A stretch of 64,000 bases of DNA from DASXRA01 sp036502575 (lineage in GTDB: Bacteria > Actinomycetota > Actinomycetes > Mycobacteriales > Jatrophihabitantaceae). The notes beneath the pieces are model-generated. The model was not told the DNA's origin. It did not search any database and saw only the letters and a list, made by a program, of their open reading frames with translations. Below are positions 11,301 to 19,143 of the stretch, piece by piece; the stretch's first letter is position 1; every line of letters starts with the position of its first letter. The translations under genes and the position numbers were made by a program. Location: positions 62,001 through 126,000 of the forward strand of contig DASXYL010000040.1 in NCBI GenBank assembly GCA_036502575.1, in the 5' to 3' direction.

Positions 11301-11453
11301 CGCGAGCTCGGTGAGCCCTACGAGCAGGCTCGCGCACTGGAAGGGATCAGCGACGCGCTCGGCGAGTTGGGCGATTGCGTCAGCGCCGCCGAATGCCGGA
11401 TCGATGCCCGGGCCCTGTTCGCCGAGCTCGGCGTTCCCGAAACCACGCGCTGA
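8370..11453 (+). CDS. AfsR/SARP-family transcriptional regulator with NB-ARC ATPase and TPR repeats (copy 2)
   Basis: A 1027-aa protein with the same architecture as its upstream neighbour: winged helix (MEFRVLGPLDA), BTAD, LPPDVPGFTGRT linker, NB-ARC with P-loop GTAGVGKT followed by ALAVHWAHR, Walker B RMLIVLDNA, MHDLLRAYAAEHA, then eight or more TPR-like units (QIRRKIGD, AIRREIAD, QIARQIGN). Blocks around the P-loop are shared word for word between the two genes, so they arose by tandem duplication. The TPR arrays and linkers differ more, which suggests different input signals. ATG at 8370 is used because GAGGAG lies 13 nt upstream; ATG at 8379 is the alternative. The gene is convergent with a Ser/Thr kinase gene, which recalls the AfsK-AfsR kinase-regulator pair of streptomycetes. 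Confidence 0.9.
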   Translation: MPPMEFRVLGPLDARRAGRSVPIPAAKLRTLLATLLLRANQPTSLGQIADHLWADAQPDNPRRAIQTYVTRLRQLLGDDGRLIDTLPGGYLIHVESGQLDLTTFEELLRQAVGTDDAGERAARLDRAISLWHGNPLGNVDSDQLHSRDVPRLVELYLQAQEHRVEANLSLGRHAELLADLRALTIAHPLRETLWAQLMVALWRAGRQADALSAYETARRALVSELGIAPGDELRKVHAAVLAGDESTSRVTPVPVPRHLPPDVPGFTGRTGDLARLDALLSGEDGLSVAVIAGTAGVGKTALAVHWAHRILDRFPDGQIYVNLRGYDLDRPVRAAQALAGVLRTLGLSGAEIPLDLDALTGMYRSLIDGRRMLIVLDNACHPDQVRPLLPGTSSSLVLVTSRDDLAGLIARDGAARVGLSRLSEDDAVALLHGVLGPDAVGPTETGAIHELAGLCAGLPLALRIAAERIADHPVRDMVAELRDGSRLDALTAGDDPHTAVRGVFSWSYRALTPEAARMFRLLGLVSAAEWDYHAAASLADCSLPEARRLLAVLRAAHLVDVVGRDRFTMHDLLRAYAAEHALIAEADADRRAAVRRLLDYYLHASITAMSVAFPFGQEHRPRPPRTPAPVPEFAEADPALAWLDGLRANLAAIVAQAVEYAEHALVVGLSQSLEQYLHVGAHLTESLVVHEHALGSATALGDQDARARALMSLGTTYFMLSRLDEAIERFGQALQIRRKIGDRAGVAASLNTLGCAYWQQGRYDDAFDRLRASLRVCRDVADRGSEAKALGNLGIVYESWGRYADALEHHRNALAIRREIADRSAEANALLNLGSVLIRCGQLDEAHDLLQESLQIARQIGNRVREGEALDELGKIHLRWQDVDLAHDHHRRAVEIFREVGYRAREAEALSNLGRVYLQRQRHDEATLHEQRALAIAREIGQRHVEIGALNGLGDVSRAMSRPGEALEHHRAALRLARELGEPYEQARALEGISDALGELGDCVSAAECRIDARALFAELGVPETTR

Positions 11454-11469
11454 CTCATCCGCCGGAGTC

Positions 11470-11516
11470 GAATCCGGGCTCGCCCCACTCGCAAGCTCGG
11501 GGGCAATCCCGGATCC
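11470..11516 (-). repeat. Dispersed palindromic repeat B, copy 1
   Basis: A stem-loop whose arms read AATCCGGGCTCGCCCC and GGGGCAATCCCGGATC, separated by about 15 bases. It is the inverted counterpart of 19288-19336. It lies between the convergent AfsR-like and kinase genes, so it may also act as a bidirectional terminator. Confidence 0.7.
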
Positions 11517-11545
11517 GAGCCTTCGCTCCGCTCGGCCCGCATAGC

Positions 11546-11595
11546 GGCCGGCGGGCTCTTCGCGCGAGCGCTCATCGCGTTCGTGGTTGCGTTCC
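11546..11595 (+). repeat. Dispersed repeat C, copy 1
   Basis: Contains the core GCTCTTCGCGCGAGCGCTCA, also found at 40102 and 43619, then a GGTTGCGTTC-like tail. It is intergenic, near the 3' end of the kinase gene. Confidence 0.7.
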
Positions 11596-11621
11596 CTGCC
11601 TTCCCCGGACACGTTTGCTGG

Positions 11622-13148
11622 CTACAACTTCTGCTGGCTGGCTATTCGGTAGCCGTCGGAGCGTTTTTCCAACTCGATGCGCAACCTGGTCGGCTTCTCC
11701 CCCGCCGCGCCGCTCGACGCGGTGGCGTGGCAAGTGAGCGTCGACGGCGCCAGCGTCGCCGTGGTGGCGAGCACCAGCCGGTCGTCCACCACGTCGGCTT
11801 GCAGCTGCGCGTAGGTGGTGTGGACGCCGACCAAGCCGCAGCCGGCCGGCACCACGCGTCGCAGCAGCGCCGCGTCCTGGGCGAGCAGTGGCCCGGATAC
11901 GTAGACGCGCGCGAGCAGCGAGACCTGGCGGCGGGCGAACGCCAGCTCGCGGATCCGATCCAGATCGCGCAGGAGGACCGCGGCGCGAGCCGCCGGGCTC
12001 GTCGCCGGCGCGGTGGTTGCCGGCGCGGTCGTCGCTGGTGCCGACGGACGGGGCTGGGCCGCCGGGTGACTCGCCGTCCCGTGGACGAGGAGCGCGCTAC
12101 CGATCGCGAACAGGACGAGAACCAGCGCAGCAACCCGAATCGCCCGGCGGTGCAGCAGGTCGGCAACGCGAGAGCGCCGCTGCGGGACCGGGGCATGCAG
12201 CGCCGCCCGAACGCCGTGGGTGAGCTGCGCCGGATTCGAGATCGGGGCGTCGTAGCCCGGACGGGTGAACGTCGGGCGGGCCGGATCGCCGGTCACTGCG
12301 AGCTCGTCGACGCGGCCGCGTGGGTCGACGGGCACCGGGGCGCCGGCGGACAGCTCGACGGGAGCCGGCTCGCCGCTGTGTCGCAGGTCGAGCGCGAATT
12401 CGGCGGCGTTGCAGCGGAGGTGTGGCGCGATACTGAGTCCCCGCTGCAGCAGGGCGGCCAGGTCGGGCGACAGCTGCGCGAGCCGGGACGCCAGATCGCC
12501 GACGTCGCCCGCGGCCGCCCGGGCGATCGTGTCCTCGGGAGTGACCCCCGTCCATACCGGAACTCCGGTGAGCGCGTGCACCGCCACGGCGGCCAACATG
12601 AACACGTCGCTCGCGGCCCCCGGGGCACAGCCGGCCGCGACCGACGGATCGACATACGCCGGCGTACTGCGCGCCGGGCCATTGTCGCCGACGATGCGCG
12701 CCACCCCCAGATCAGCCAGCAGCGGCAGGCCGATCTCGGTGAACAGCACGTTCGCCGGGGTGACGTCGCCGTGCACGACCCCCTCGTTGTGCGCATACGC
12801 GAGAGCGGCGCCGATCGGCGACAACGCGGTGATCACCTCACCCGGTGTCAGCCGGCCCCGCCGGGCGACCAGATCGGCCAGCGAGCCACCGCCTGCGAGA
12901 TCGAGCACGAGCACCACGCCGGCCTCGACCGGGACGAGCTCGTGCAGCCGGATCAGGTGCGGATGATCGAGCGTCGACAGCAACGCCGCCTCGGCGCGCG
13001 CGGCCTGCACCTGCGCTGCATCACCGACCGGGAGCCGCTTGAGAGCAACCGGCGCCCCGGTGGCGGTTGCGTGACCGCGCCACACCTCGCCCGAGCCGCC
13101 GTAGCCGAGCAGCTCCTCCACCACGTAGCCGGGCACCGTCCAGGTCAT
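11622..13148 (-). CDS. Membrane Ser/Thr protein kinase with extracytoplasmic C-terminal domain
   Basis: A 508-aa receptor-like kinase. Residues 8-260 form the kinase domain: glycine-rich loop LGYGGSGEVWRG, ATP-anchoring Lys37 in VALKR, catalytic loop HGDVTPANV (Asp128, Asn133) and a DLG metal motif (Asp146). The Lys normally present in HRDLKPEN is Thr130, which may alter catalysis. A Pro-rich juxtamembrane region leads to one transmembrane helix (about 338-355), a Pro/Thr/Ala linker and an outer domain of about 120 residues with two Cys that could sense a ligand. No PASTA repeats are present. ATG 13148 was chosen because the kinase fold begins there; longer frames would run through the upstream peptidase E gene. 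It converges with the AfsR-like regulators, which are candidate substrates. Confidence 0.85.
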   Translation of the reverse strand: MTWTVPGYVVEELLGYGGSGEVWRGHATATGAPVALKRLPVGDAAQVQAARAEAALLSTLDHPHLIRLHELVPVEAGVVLVLDLAGGGSLADLVARRGRLTPGEVITALSPIGAALAYAHNEGVVHGDVTPANVLFTEIGLPLLADLGVARIVGDNGPARSTPAYVDPSVAAGCAPGAASDVFMLAAVAVHALTGVPVWTGVTPEDTIARAAAGDVGDLASRLAQLSPDLAALLQRGLSIAPHLRCNAAEFALDLRHSGEPAPVELSAGAPVPVDPRGRVDELAVTGDPARPTFTRPGYDAPISNPAQLTHGVRAALHAPVPQRRSRVADLLHRRAIRVAALVLVLFAIGSALLVHGTASHPAAQPRPSAPATTAPATTAPATSPAARAAVLLRDLDRIRELAFARRQVSLLARVYVSGPLLAQDAALLRRVVPAGCGLVGVHTTYAQLQADVVDDRLVLATTATLAPSTLTCHATASSGAAGEKPTRLRIELEKRSDGYRIASQQKL

Positions 13149-13307
13149 GGCCGAAACGGTAGAGAATCCAGCCGCTCGGCGTCGGCGGTTATCCACAGGG
13201 CTCGTCGAAGACGACTTCGGGATAGGCCTTCCTCGGCCCAGCGCGATGGCCTCGTGGCTCACAGTTGCCTCTGCGCCCGCGACAAATCCTTCGCATAGGG
13301 TGCGGAG

Positions 13308-14039
13308 ATGCCAGCTGCGCATCCCACCATCCTCGCGACATCCGGCGGCATGACTCCCGGTCGCCGCATCCGATGGGAGTTCGCCCCGCTCACCGAGTAC
13401 GCCATCGACCTGGCCGGCGTGACCGGTCGGGAGGCGCGCGTGTGCTTGCTCGCCACGGCGATGGGCGACAACCCAGCTGTGGTGTCGACGTTCTACGAGG
13501 CCGCGCTCCAGTGGCGGCTCGCGCCCTCGCACGTCGCGCTGCTGCCGATGCCGAGCGTCGACGATTTGCGCGAACACCTGCTCGGCCAGGACGTGATCTG
13601 GGTCTACGGCGGCAGCGTCGCCGGACTGCTCGCGCTGTGGCGGCTGCACGGACTCGACGTCGTCCTGCGCGAGGCGTGGCAGGCCGGCGTCGTCCTCACG
13701 GGTGTCTCCGCCGGGTCGATCTGCTGGCACGCCGGCGGCACTACCGACTCGTTCGGCCCCGAGCTGCGGGCGGTCACCGACGGGCTCGGCTTCGTCCCCT
13801 ACTCCAACGGCGTCCACTACGACAACGAGGAGCAGCGCCGTCCGCTGTTCCAGCGGCTGATCGCCGACGGCACGCTGCCCGCCGGGTACGCCACCGACGA
13901 CGGGACGGGCGTGCTCTACCGGGGAACCGAGATGGTCGAGGCTCTCACCGAGGTCGACGGCAAGAGTGCCTACTACGTCGAGCGCGGCCCAGACGGGTCA
14001 GCCGTCGAGACCCGTCTCGAGCCGCGCCTGCTGAAGTAG
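13308..14039 (+). CDS. Peptidase E (family S51)
   Basis: A 243-aa class-I-glutamine-amidotransferase-like serine peptidase related to PepE and cyanophycinase. PepE of enterobacteria cleaves Asp-X dipeptides. The nucleophile elbow is GVSAGSICW (Ser in GxSAGS), and earlier blocks are LATSGG, VCLLATAMGDN and DVIWVYGGS. GGT then leads to the conserved LGFVPYSNGVHYDNEEQRR. No signal peptide is present, so it is cytosolic. It is divergent from the kinase gene (160-bp gap) and ends exactly where the convergent tautomerase gene ends. Confidence 0.85.
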   Translation: MPAAHPTILATSGGMTPGRRIRWEFAPLTEYAIDLAGVTGREARVCLLATAMGDNPAVVSTFYEAALQWRLAPSHVALLPMPSVDDLREHLLGQDVIWVYGGSVAGLLALWRLHGLDVVLREAWQAGVVLTGVSAGSICWHAGGTTDSFGPELRAVTDGLGFVPYSNGVHYDNEEQRRPLFQRLIADGTLPAGYATDDGTGVLYRGTEMVEALTEVDGKSAYYVERGPDGSAVETRLEPRLLK

Positions 14040-14219
14040 CTAGTCGGCGGTGAGCTTGCCGGCAGCACCCCAGCTGTCCGGCGGCGTCTCGTGGATCCAC
14101 ACCTGCACGGCCTCGGCCGGGATGCCGTAACTGTCGACCATGGCGTCGGTGAGGTTACGCACCAGCTTGCGCTTGAGTTCGACGTCGCGCGGTCCCTGCT
14201 GGACGGTGATGATGGGCAT
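14040..14219 (-). CDS. 4-oxalocrotonate tautomerase family protein
   Basis: A 59-aa protein of the smallest tautomerase-fold family. These enzymes use the N-terminal proline as a general base, and here the mature chain would begin PIITVQQGPRD after Met removal. Arg and basic residues follow in RDVELKRKLVRNLTDAM, then VWIHETPPDSWGAAGKL, which is typical of the family. ATG 14219 is fixed by AAAGGAG 7 nt upstream; a longer frame from 14255 would bury the catalytic Pro. The substrate is unknown. It lies next to a broken LysR gene that may once have controlled it. Confidence 0.85.
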   Translation of the reverse strand: MPIITVQQGPRDVELKRKLVRNLTDAMVDSYGIPAEAVQVWIHETPPDSWGAAGKLTAD

Positions 14220-14300
14220 CGGAATCTCCTTTGCTGATTGGTGATTCCATCTCATCCGGTCCGCCGTCCGGGATCCAGACGCGAACTCGATGCCCAGCCA

Positions 14301-15184
14301 TCACGATTCGTGATCAGCCGCCTCGCTGCAGGCTCGCAACAGCGGAGCGAGCGAACGCGACGTCGCCGACTCGGGCACGGCCAGCATCGTCGGCAGGTAC
14401 AGCGCGGGGCGCAAGGGTCGAAAGGCGAGTCGCGACGAGCGCAGCGCGCGGGCATGCGACTCGTAGACCACGGTCCAGCACGGCCGCCCGGTGCCGATCT
14501 GGGCCAGGGTGTCCTCGAGCCGGTCGTTCGCGGGGCCGAGCACCGGTTCGAAGCCGGCGTCGGCACAGGCGGTGAGCACGAGATCGATCAGTGGGGGGTT
14601 GTCTCGGCGCCGAGCGATCTTGAGCGGTAGCTCCCGCAGCTGCTCGATGGCCACCGCGCCCTGACCGGCCAGCTCGTGTCGGGCCGGCAGCGCGGCCACC
14701 AACTGGTCCTGCCACACCGGGATCAGGTCCAGACCGGTGACCGCGCTCGCGCCACGGACGAATGTCGCGTCCAACTGCCCGGCGCGCACCCGCTCCAGGC
14801 GGGCCCGCGTCGAGGCGTTGACCAGCTCGACGGGCACGCCCGGGGCCAGCCGCCGCATCGCCTCCAACACCTGCTCAGCCGTTCGCCCAGCCCGGTGCTG
14901 GTGCCCAACCGCAGCGGGCCGGACGCCGGCCCACCCTGCGCGGCCGCCCGGGCCCGCTCCACTGCGGCGAGCACGGCCCGGGCCTCGGGCAGTAGTCGCT
15001 GGCCGGCCTCGGTGAGCCGGACCGTCCGGGCCGAGCGGTCGAACAGCGGCTGGCCGAGCTCACGCTCCAGGCGCTGGATCTGCTGGCTGACCGCTGGTTG
15101 GCCGACGTGCAGGCGCTCGGCGGCGCGGCCGAAGTTCAGCAGCTCGGCGACCTCGGCGAAGTACTCCAGCTGGCGCAGCTCCAC
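14301..15184 (-). pseudogene. LysR-family regulator, disrupted by a single-base frameshift
   Basis: The N-terminal half (from 15184) encodes a clear LysR helix-turn-helix: MELRQLEYFAEVAE, RLHVGQPAVSQQIQRLE, LFDRSARTVRLTEAG. The C-terminal effector domain (VLEAMRRLAPGVPVELV onward to 14301) is in another frame. The frames switch near 14875, where GAACGGCTGAGCAGGTGTTG would read RLSEVLEAM if one G were restored (AGCGAGGTG). One added base gives an uninterrupted 294-aa protein, a normal LysR length. Either the gene is freshly inactivated or the sequence has an error. It is divergent from lipB with only a 35-bp gap, and close to the tautomerase gene. Confidence 0.8.
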
Positions 15185-15219
15185 TCGGGCATTGTGCCCG
15201 GCGCGGTCGTTACGCTGGT

Positions 15220-15864
15220 GTGGTGAGCGACCTCGAGATCGTCCGGGCCGGGCTGGTCCCCTACGAGGACGCCTGGCAGCGCCAGCGCGACCTGCACGCA
15301 GCGGTGGTCGAAGGTACGGCGCCGGACACCGTGCTGCTGCTCGAACACCCGCCGGTGTTCACCGCCGGCAAGCGCACCCTGCCCGAGCAGCGCCCGATCG
15401 ACGGCACGCCCGTGGTCGAGGTCGACCGGGGCGGGCTGATCACCTGGCACGGGCCGGGCCAGCTCGTCGGCTACCCGATCGTGCGGCTGCCCCGTCCGCT
15501 GGACGTCGTGGCCTACGTACGGGCCATGGAGCAGCTGCTCATCGACGTGTGCGCGTCGCTGGGCGTGCTGACCGAGCGGGTCGAGGGGCGCACCGGAGTG
15601 TGGCTGCGCGACCCGGACCGCAAGATCGCCGCGATCGGAGTTCGGGTACGCCGCGTGGTCGCGATGCACGGGTTCGCGCTCAACTGCGATCCGGACCTGT
15701 CGTGGTACGACCGCATCGTGCCGTGCGGCATCGCCGACGCCGGCGTCACCTCGCTGTCCCGCGAGCTGGGCCGCGACGTCACCGTTGCCGAGGTGCTGCC
15801 GATCGTCGAGGCGCACCTGCCGGCCTTCGTGACCGGCCTGGCCCGTCACCCGGTCACGGCTTAA
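15220..15864 (+). CDS. lipB: Octanoyl-[ACP]:protein N-octanoyltransferase
   Basis: A 214-aa enzyme that moves octanoate from acyl carrier protein to lipoyl domains such as the one in SucB, the first step of endogenous lipoate synthesis. Motifs are LLEHPPVFTAGKR, GGLITWHGPGQLVGYPI, catalytic Lys135 in RKIAAIGV and catalytic Cys169 in VPCGIADAGVTSL. The GTG at 15220 is followed at once by a second GTG, so the start could be one codon later. The gene overlaps the convergent SAF gene by 4 nt. lipA lies 2.2 kb downstream, separated by the GGDEF gene. Confidence 0.95.
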   Translation: MVSDLEIVRAGLVPYEDAWQRQRDLHAAVVEGTAPDTVLLLEHPPVFTAGKRTLPEQRPIDGTPVVEVDRGGLITWHGPGQLVGYPIVRLPRPLDVVAYVRAMEQLLIDVCASLGVLTERVEGRTGVWLRDPDRKIAAIGVRVRRVVAMHGFALNCDPDLSWYDRIVPCGIADAGVTSLSRELGRDVTVAEVLPIVEAHLPAFVTGLARHPVTA

Positions 15865-16538
15865 GCGCCTGCGCATCCCGCCAAGCTGGCGGACTGCGCC
15901 TCCGGGCTGGACGGGCCGGTGAGCACGGCCGCCCGCACGACCGCCGAGTCGATGCCCAGCGCCTGGACGACCCGCGACGCGTCGTCCGGCGGCACGCGCA
16001 GCACGACCGTCTCACCGTTGCCGGTGCCGAACGTGCCACCGCCGGTGTTCGTGACGTCCTGCACGGCGACGTCGGCGAGCACGACGACCGCCTTGCACCG
16101 TCGCGTCGACAGCCACAGCCGCACGCGCTGGCCACGCGTCACGGGCGGCGCGGCACCGCTCGGCAACGGCACGCTGACCGTTGTGCCGGCGCCGGTACCG
16201 CTCAGCCCGGACCTGGGCAGCAACTCGTTCGCGGTGAGGGCCCGGTTGACCGTCAGGCCGACCAGCTTGTCCCTGTCGGTGGCCGCGACGTACCGCGCGC
16301 CGTCGCCCGGCAGGCGCACGTTCACCGACTGCAGGTCGTCGGCCCGCAGCACGATGCCGGGAGCCAACGCTCGGGTTGTCGACCACACCCGGTCCGTCCG
16401 CTGGGCCCGCCCGACCACGAGCGCACCCACCACGGTCGCCACCAGGACGAGCACGATCCCGGCGATCACTCGCGGGTTGAGCCAGCCCGGCGTGCGCGAC
16501 CCACCCGACGACACCGACGTAGCCACCACTCGCGACAT
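15861..16538 (-). CDS. SAF-domain membrane protein (CpaB/RcpC-like)
   Basis: A 225-aa protein with a short cytosolic N-terminus, one transmembrane helix (RVIAGIVLVLVATVVGALVV, about 23-42) and an extracytoplasmic SAF domain (RALAPGIVLRADDLQSVNV) followed by a CpaB-like C-terminal region with repeated Val-rich strands. CpaB/RcpC proteins take part in Flp (tad) pilus assembly, but no other tad gene is in the window. Two Cys (RRCKAVVVL and the C-terminal GCAG) are present outside the membrane. Function here is uncertain. It is convergent with lipB and divergent from the GGDEF gene. Confidence 0.72.
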   Translation of the reverse strand: MSRVVATSVSSGGSRTPGWLNPRVIAGIVLVLVATVVGALVVGRAQRTDRVWSTTRALAPGIVLRADDLQSVNVRLPGDGARYVAATDRDKLVGLTVNRALTANELLPRSGLSGTGAGTTVSVPLPSGAAPPVTRGQRVRLWLSTRRCKAVVVLADVAVQDVTNTGGGTFGTGNGETVVLRVPPDDASRVVQALGIDSAVVRAAVLTGPSSPEAQSASLAGCAGA

Positions 16539-16756
16539 CGTGCCCTATCGAGGCCATCCTTACGAGATAGGTTGGCCGTCCTGTGGATTACTGGTGGGGT
16601 TAGGGCCAAACGACACCAAAGCTCATGGCCAGTCACCTCCTGTCGTGGACAGGCCGCACAGAGTTGCGGCAAGATACGGGATAACGCCAACTTTGCGCAC
16701 GCGGTCGGTTGTGCGCGAGGTTGTCATGCACCGTCATGCGGAGGGGACGGCAGACC

Positions 16757-18082
16757 ATGATTATCGCCTGGGGACGGCATGGCGATAAAGGCCGCCCGAA
16801 ACGACCTGCCATTCGGCGGTGGGCGTTGTGGTCGCTCCCGAGCCAGGCACTCGCCTTCGTGTTCGGCGTCGAGGTCCTAGCGGCTGTACTCACCGCGGCC
16901 GAGCTGCGCTACGCCGACCCGACGAGCAACGATGTCATCCGGTTCACGTTGCTGGCCTGTCTCAGCGCCATCTACGCGGAAACGGAAGACCGCACCCAGC
17001 GCTCCCGACGGTATGCCGCGCAGGGCAAGCCGTATGTCGACCCGACATCTGTCTGGGTCTTCGCCGGCGTCCTACTTCTTCCGGGGGGCTACGCCGCACT
17101 GCTTGTCGTTGTGATCTACGCGCACACGCTGCTTCGCGCGTATCGCAATCGAATCTGGCTCCCCCACCGCGTGGCATTTACTGGCGCGGCGATGGTGCTG
17201 TCGACACTGGCCGCCGCAGCGATCAACGCGTCGCTCGGCTCGCTACACCACCCGTTCCCAGCGGGCGCGGCCACCGCGCTGGGAATCGTCGTAGCACTCA
17301 TCAGCTTCCCGATCATCGACGGTGCGCTCGTCGCGGGTGTCATGTATTTGGCGACCAAGCCGGCCAATCTGAAAGACGTCGTACTGAAGCCGGACGAGTT
17401 CGCGGTCGAGCTCGCCACCCTGGTGCTGGGCGCGTTCACCGCGCAGACCGTCATTCAGACGCCTTGGCTCACCCCAGCGGTGCTCGTGCTGATCGTCATG
17501 ATGTATCGCGGGTTGCTGGTCAAGAAGCTCGAGGTGGCTGCCACCACTGACGGCAAGACCGGTCTGCTCAATTCCACCGCCTGGCGCGAGCTGGCGCAGC
17601 GGCATCTGTGGCGGGCCGTCCGCGAGGACCAGGCAGCGGCGGCGCTGGTTATCGACCTCGACCGGTTCAAGGCGCTGAACGACGCGCACGGGCACCTGGT
17701 CGGCGACCTCGCGCTCAAGACCGTTGCCGAGTGCATCAAGCACGAACTGCGCGACTACGACGCTGTCGGCCGCTACGGCGGTGAGGAGTTCGTGGCGTTG
17801 CTGCCCAATGCCGGCGCCAACGTGGCGATGCGCGTCGCCGAGCGGGTGCGGGCGCGGATCGAGGACGAGCCGATCACCACCGACGACGGTACGACGCTGC
17901 ACCTCACCGGATCGGTCGGCGTAGCCACCTACCCAACGCACGGCGACGAGCTCGACGAGCTGATTCGCGCCGCCGACACCGCCCTCTACGCGGCCAAGGA
18001 CGCCGGGCGCAACGCCGTCCGGCTGGCGGTGGGCACGACGGCGTCTGCCACGTCACACCAGCCACGATCCATGCCCGCGTAG
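16757..18082 (+). CDS. Membrane-bound diguanylate cyclase (GGDEF domain)
   Basis: A 441-aa protein that likely makes cyclic di-GMP from two GTP. The N-terminal half has about six hydrophobic helices (for example WALWSLPSQALAFVFGVEVL), a MASE-like sensor region without a recognised ligand. The GGDEF domain starts at TTDGKTGLLN. The catalytic motif is GGEEF (341-345), and an RxxD inhibitory site, RDYD (332-335), stands five residues before it, so the enzyme should be active and product-inhibited. The start at 16757 is preferred for the GAGGGGA upstream; a GTG at 16709 is possible. lipA begins 10 nt after the stop, so the two may be co-transcribed. Confidence 0.88.
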   Translation: MIIAWGRHGDKGRPKRPAIRRWALWSLPSQALAFVFGVEVLAAVLTAAELRYADPTSNDVIRFTLLACLSAIYAETEDRTQRSRRYAAQGKPYVDPTSVWVFAGVLLLPGGYAALLVVVIYAHTLLRAYRNRIWLPHRVAFTGAAMVLSTLAAAAINASLGSLHHPFPAGAATALGIVVALISFPIIDGALVAGVMYLATKPANLKDVVLKPDEFAVELATLVLGAFTAQTVIQTPWLTPAVLVLIVMMYRGLLVKKLEVAATTDGKTGLLNSTAWRELAQRHLWRAVREDQAAAALVIDLDRFKALNDAHGHLVGDLALKTVAECIKHELRDYDAVGRYGGEEFVALLPNAGANVAMRVAERVRARIEDEPITTDDGTTLHLTGSVGVATYPTHGDELDELIRAADTALYAAKDAGRNAVRLAVGTTASATSHQPRSMPA

Positions 18083-18092
18083 GCTCGATGAC

Positions 18093-19019
18093 GTGAGTGT
18101 CGCCCCACCGGAAGGCCGCCGGCTGCTGCGGCTGGAGGCCCGTAACGCCGAGACGCCCATCGAGCGCAAGCCGCCGTGGATCAAGACTCGGGCGAGGATG
18201 GGCCCCGAGTACACCGAGCTGCAGGCGCTGGTGAAGCGTGAGGGACTTCACACGGTGTGCCAGGAGGCCGGCTGCCCCAACATCTACGAGTGCTGGGAAG
18301 ACCGCGAGGCGACGTTCCTGATCGGCGGCGACCAGTGCACGCGGCGCTGCGACTTCTGCCAGATCGACACCGGCAAGCCGTCCGCCCTCGACCGGGACGA
18401 GCCGCGCCGGGTCGCCGAGAGCGTCCAGGCGATGGGGCTGCGCTACGCGACGGTCACCGGTGTGGCCCGCGACGACCTGGCCGACGGCGGCGCCTGGCTC
18501 TACGCCGAGACGGTCCGCCAGATCCACCAGCTCAATCCGGGCACGGGCGTCGAGCTGCTCATCCCCGACTTCAACGCGGTGCCCGAGCAGCTCGCCGAGG
18601 TGTTCGGCAGCGAGCCCGAGGTGCTGGCGCACAACGTCGAGACGGTGCCCCGCATCTTCAAGCGGATCCGGCCCGCATTCACCTACGACCGCTCGCTGGA
18701 CGTCATCCGGCAGGCGCGCACCGCGCAGCTGGTCACCAAGTCGAACCTCATCCTCGGTATGGGCGAGACCCGCGAGGAGGTCAGCCAAGCCCTGCGCGAC
18801 CTGCACGGCTCCGGTTGCGAGCTGATCACGATCACGCAGTACCTGCGCCCGTCCCCCCGACACCACCCGGTCGAGCGGTGGGTCAAGCCCGAGGAGTTCG
18901 TCGAGCTGCGCGAGGAGGCCGAGCAGATCGGCTTCGCCGGCGTGATGAGCGGCCCATTGGTGCGCTCGTCCTACCGCGCCGGCCGGCTGTACCAGCAAGC
19001 AATCGCCGCCCGCGTCTGA
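18093..19019 (+). CDS. lipA: Lipoyl synthase
   Basis: A 308-aa radical-SAM enzyme that inserts two sulfurs into octanoyl groups on E2/H proteins. The auxiliary cluster ligands are Cys56, Cys61 and Cys67 (VCQEAGCPNIYEC), and the radical-SAM cluster is CTRRCDFC (Cys82, 86, 89). The C-terminal RSSYRAG contains the serine that ligates the auxiliary cluster in characterised LipA. The GTG start is 10 nt after the GGDEF stop. Together with lipB it supplies the cofactor for SucB and related complexes. Confidence 0.96.
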   Translation: MSVAPPEGRRLLRLEARNAETPIERKPPWIKTRARMGPEYTELQALVKREGLHTVCQEAGCPNIYECWEDREATFLIGGDQCTRRCDFCQIDTGKPSALDRDEPRRVAESVQAMGLRYATVTGVARDDLADGGAWLYAETVRQIHQLNPGTGVELLIPDFNAVPEQLAEVFGSEPEVLAHNVETVPRIFKRIRPAFTYDRSLDVIRQARTAQLVTKSNLILGMGETREEVSQALRDLHGSGCELITITQYLRPSPRHHPVERWVKPEEFVELREEAEQIGFAGVMSGPLVRSSYRAGRLYQQAIAARV

Positions 19020-19053
19020 ACCATCCAGACGGGGGCCGGACCCGGCCCGCCTC

Positions 19054-19109
19054 CATGATCAAGAGCCACTCAGCCAGCGATAACGGCAGCCACCGGGCTC
19101 TTGATCATG
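19054..19109. repeat. Long inverted repeat downstream of lipA
   Basis: Perfect 14-bp arms, CATGATCAAGAGCC (19054-19067) and GGCTCTTGATCATG (19096-19109), enclose a 28-nt loop. It could be a transcription terminator for lipA or a mobile palindromic element. A GC-rich GGGCCGG-AC-CCGGCCC palindrome lies just upstream at about 19034. Confidence 0.75.
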
Positions 19110-19143
19110 AGAGTGGGGGAACGAGAGGCAAACCAAGAGATCC

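Noticed and set aside
5188..11453. Biosynthetic gene cluster expected near SARP regulators
   Set aside because: No polyketide synthase, NRPS, terpene or RiPP genes are present in the window.
16539..16756. Possible cyclic-di-GMP riboswitch before the GGDEF gene
   Set aside because: The GGGCCAAAC-like text near 16610 does not extend to the conserved GEMM core and paired helices.
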